Assembly: GCA_003117195.1 (NCBI GenBank)
Contig: BDSI01000024.1
Coordinates: 1,153,168 to 1,217,167, forward strand
Direction of reading: 5' to 3'
From: Eudorina sp. 2006-703-Eu-15
Taxonomy: Eukaryota; Chlorophyta; Chlorophyceae; Chlamydomonadales; Volvocaceae
Length of the DNA: 64,000 nucleotides
In this document: in pieces, positions 63,501-64,000 of the stretch
Position numbering within the stretch: the first letter of the stretch is position 1
Layout: every line of letters starts with the position of its first letter
Notes under the pieces: model-generated
Seen by the model: the letters and a program-made list of their open reading frames with translations, nothing else
Told to the model about the DNA's origin: nothing
Databases searched by the model: none
Program-made: the position numbers and the translations under genes

Positions 63501-64000
63501 TTAGGGAGGCTTTGCCATGGGTCCGGGTGCGAGGAACCCCAGGAGCCAGGTCGATGTAGGGCGATTGACCGCTAGATTCCAATGTCCTGCGCATGCAACT
63601 GCTGCCGCACCCGATACCTGGCAGCGTCTGCTGGCAGCAACCTGATCGATCCCCGTTTCCGCACACGCACGCCCCACGTCCGTACACCGCGCGCGCGTGC
63701 ACCGTGCCCGCCGCCCCCTCACGCGCTCCTGTGGCATCTCCTGCCGACATCCCTTGGGCACCCACCCACTGCCGGCCGGCGCTGTCCCCATCCCAGGATC
63801 CTGGTGATGGAGCGGCTGGTGGGGGTGCCGCTGACGGACCTTGCTGCCGTGCGCGCCGTGACGAGCGGCACCCGCGACCCCGAGGTGGTCCTCATCAACG
63901 CGCTCAACACCTGGTTCGCCAGCGTCATGGCGGCCGAGACGTTCCACGCGGACGTGCACGCCGGTGGGTCGGCGGTGGGTGGGTGGCAGGGTGGGTTGGT
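60506..64000 (+). CDS. Plastid ABC1K/UbiB-family atypical kinase, N-terminal part (runs off window)
   Basis: Protein-kinase-like fold tied to prenylquinone and plastoglobule metabolism. Exons: 60506-60929, 61419-61558, 61821-61931, 62731-62907, 63237-63337, 63797-63963 (donor GTGGGT). Phases agree and 373 codons are seen. [20 protein letters not shown] and the following Ser/Arg-rich 60 residues look like a plastid transit peptide. Family marks: the KxGQ motif in [18 protein letters not shown], the Ala-rich nucleotide loop in [16 protein letters not shown], the ATP-binding Lys in [12 protein letters not shown], an acidic MAEVDF, and the start of the catalytic loop FHADVHAG. The DFG segment lies beyond the window. 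From memory, the spacing and wording ([36 protein letters not shown]) are closest to land-plant ABC1K6-type proteins. The start is the first of two adjacent ATGs. Confidence 0.93.

Overview
The window reads as nuclear DNA of a volvocine/chlamydomonadalean green alga. The sequence is visibly GC-rich. Its genes are split by many GT..AG introns, with donors mostly of the GTGAG/GTGCG/GTGGG type and pyrimidine-rich acceptors. The gene content fits the group: a proline-rod extracellular-matrix glycoprotein, a flagellar doublet protein of the EFHB/FAP21 type, a plastid-targeted alpha-amylase and a plastid ABC1 kinase. Introns and spacers are full of microsatellites and short dispersed repeats. The species cannot be named from this alone.

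Layout. 1-4131 (-): an Ala/Gly-rich hypothetical gene with an in-frame TAG and four frame changes, so a pseudogene or an uncorrected assembly. 5806-11676 (-): a 12-exon alpha-amylase whose exon phases all agree (517 aa). 14093-18863 (-): a hydroxyproline-rich wall/ECM protein with two related Cys-containing domains separated by Pro rods. 20951-25330 (-): an 8-exon EFHB/FAP21-like axonemal gene (455 aa). 27041-39790 (+): the most notable gene, 14 exons encoding about 1,900 aa, with a predicted acyl-anchored N-terminus, a TIR-like domain, a NACHT/STAND NTPase and 14 WD40 repeats. This is an animal/fungal/bacterial style NLR architecture in a green alga. Its start codon lies inside a perfect 13-bp stem-loop. 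44037-46697: a transposon-like element with 164-bp terminal inverted repeats and an 8-bp target duplication, whose interior is almost wholly a G-rich minisatellite; a tRNA-Arg(CCG) lies 84 bp further on. 48484-50488 (-): a membrane-anchored FkbM-type methyltransferase with one frameshift. 51799-56556 (-): a 7-exon type II membrane protein resembling an algal/fungal glycosyltransferase-like family. 58678-59661 (+): a 114-aa coiled-coil protein. 60506 to the window end (+): the N-terminal part of an ABC1K/UbiB kinase.

The genes form no operon. The FAP21-like and NLR-like genes are divergent and share a 1.7-kb upstream spacer. The methyltransferase and the glycosyltransferase-like gene are consecutive on the same strand, and both encode N-terminally anchored proteins suggestive of glycan work, but a shared pathway is only inference. 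Several otherwise good models need single-base corrections in G/C runs or GC-rich triplet repeats, so base-level errors in the assembly should be considered before any gene here is called dead.
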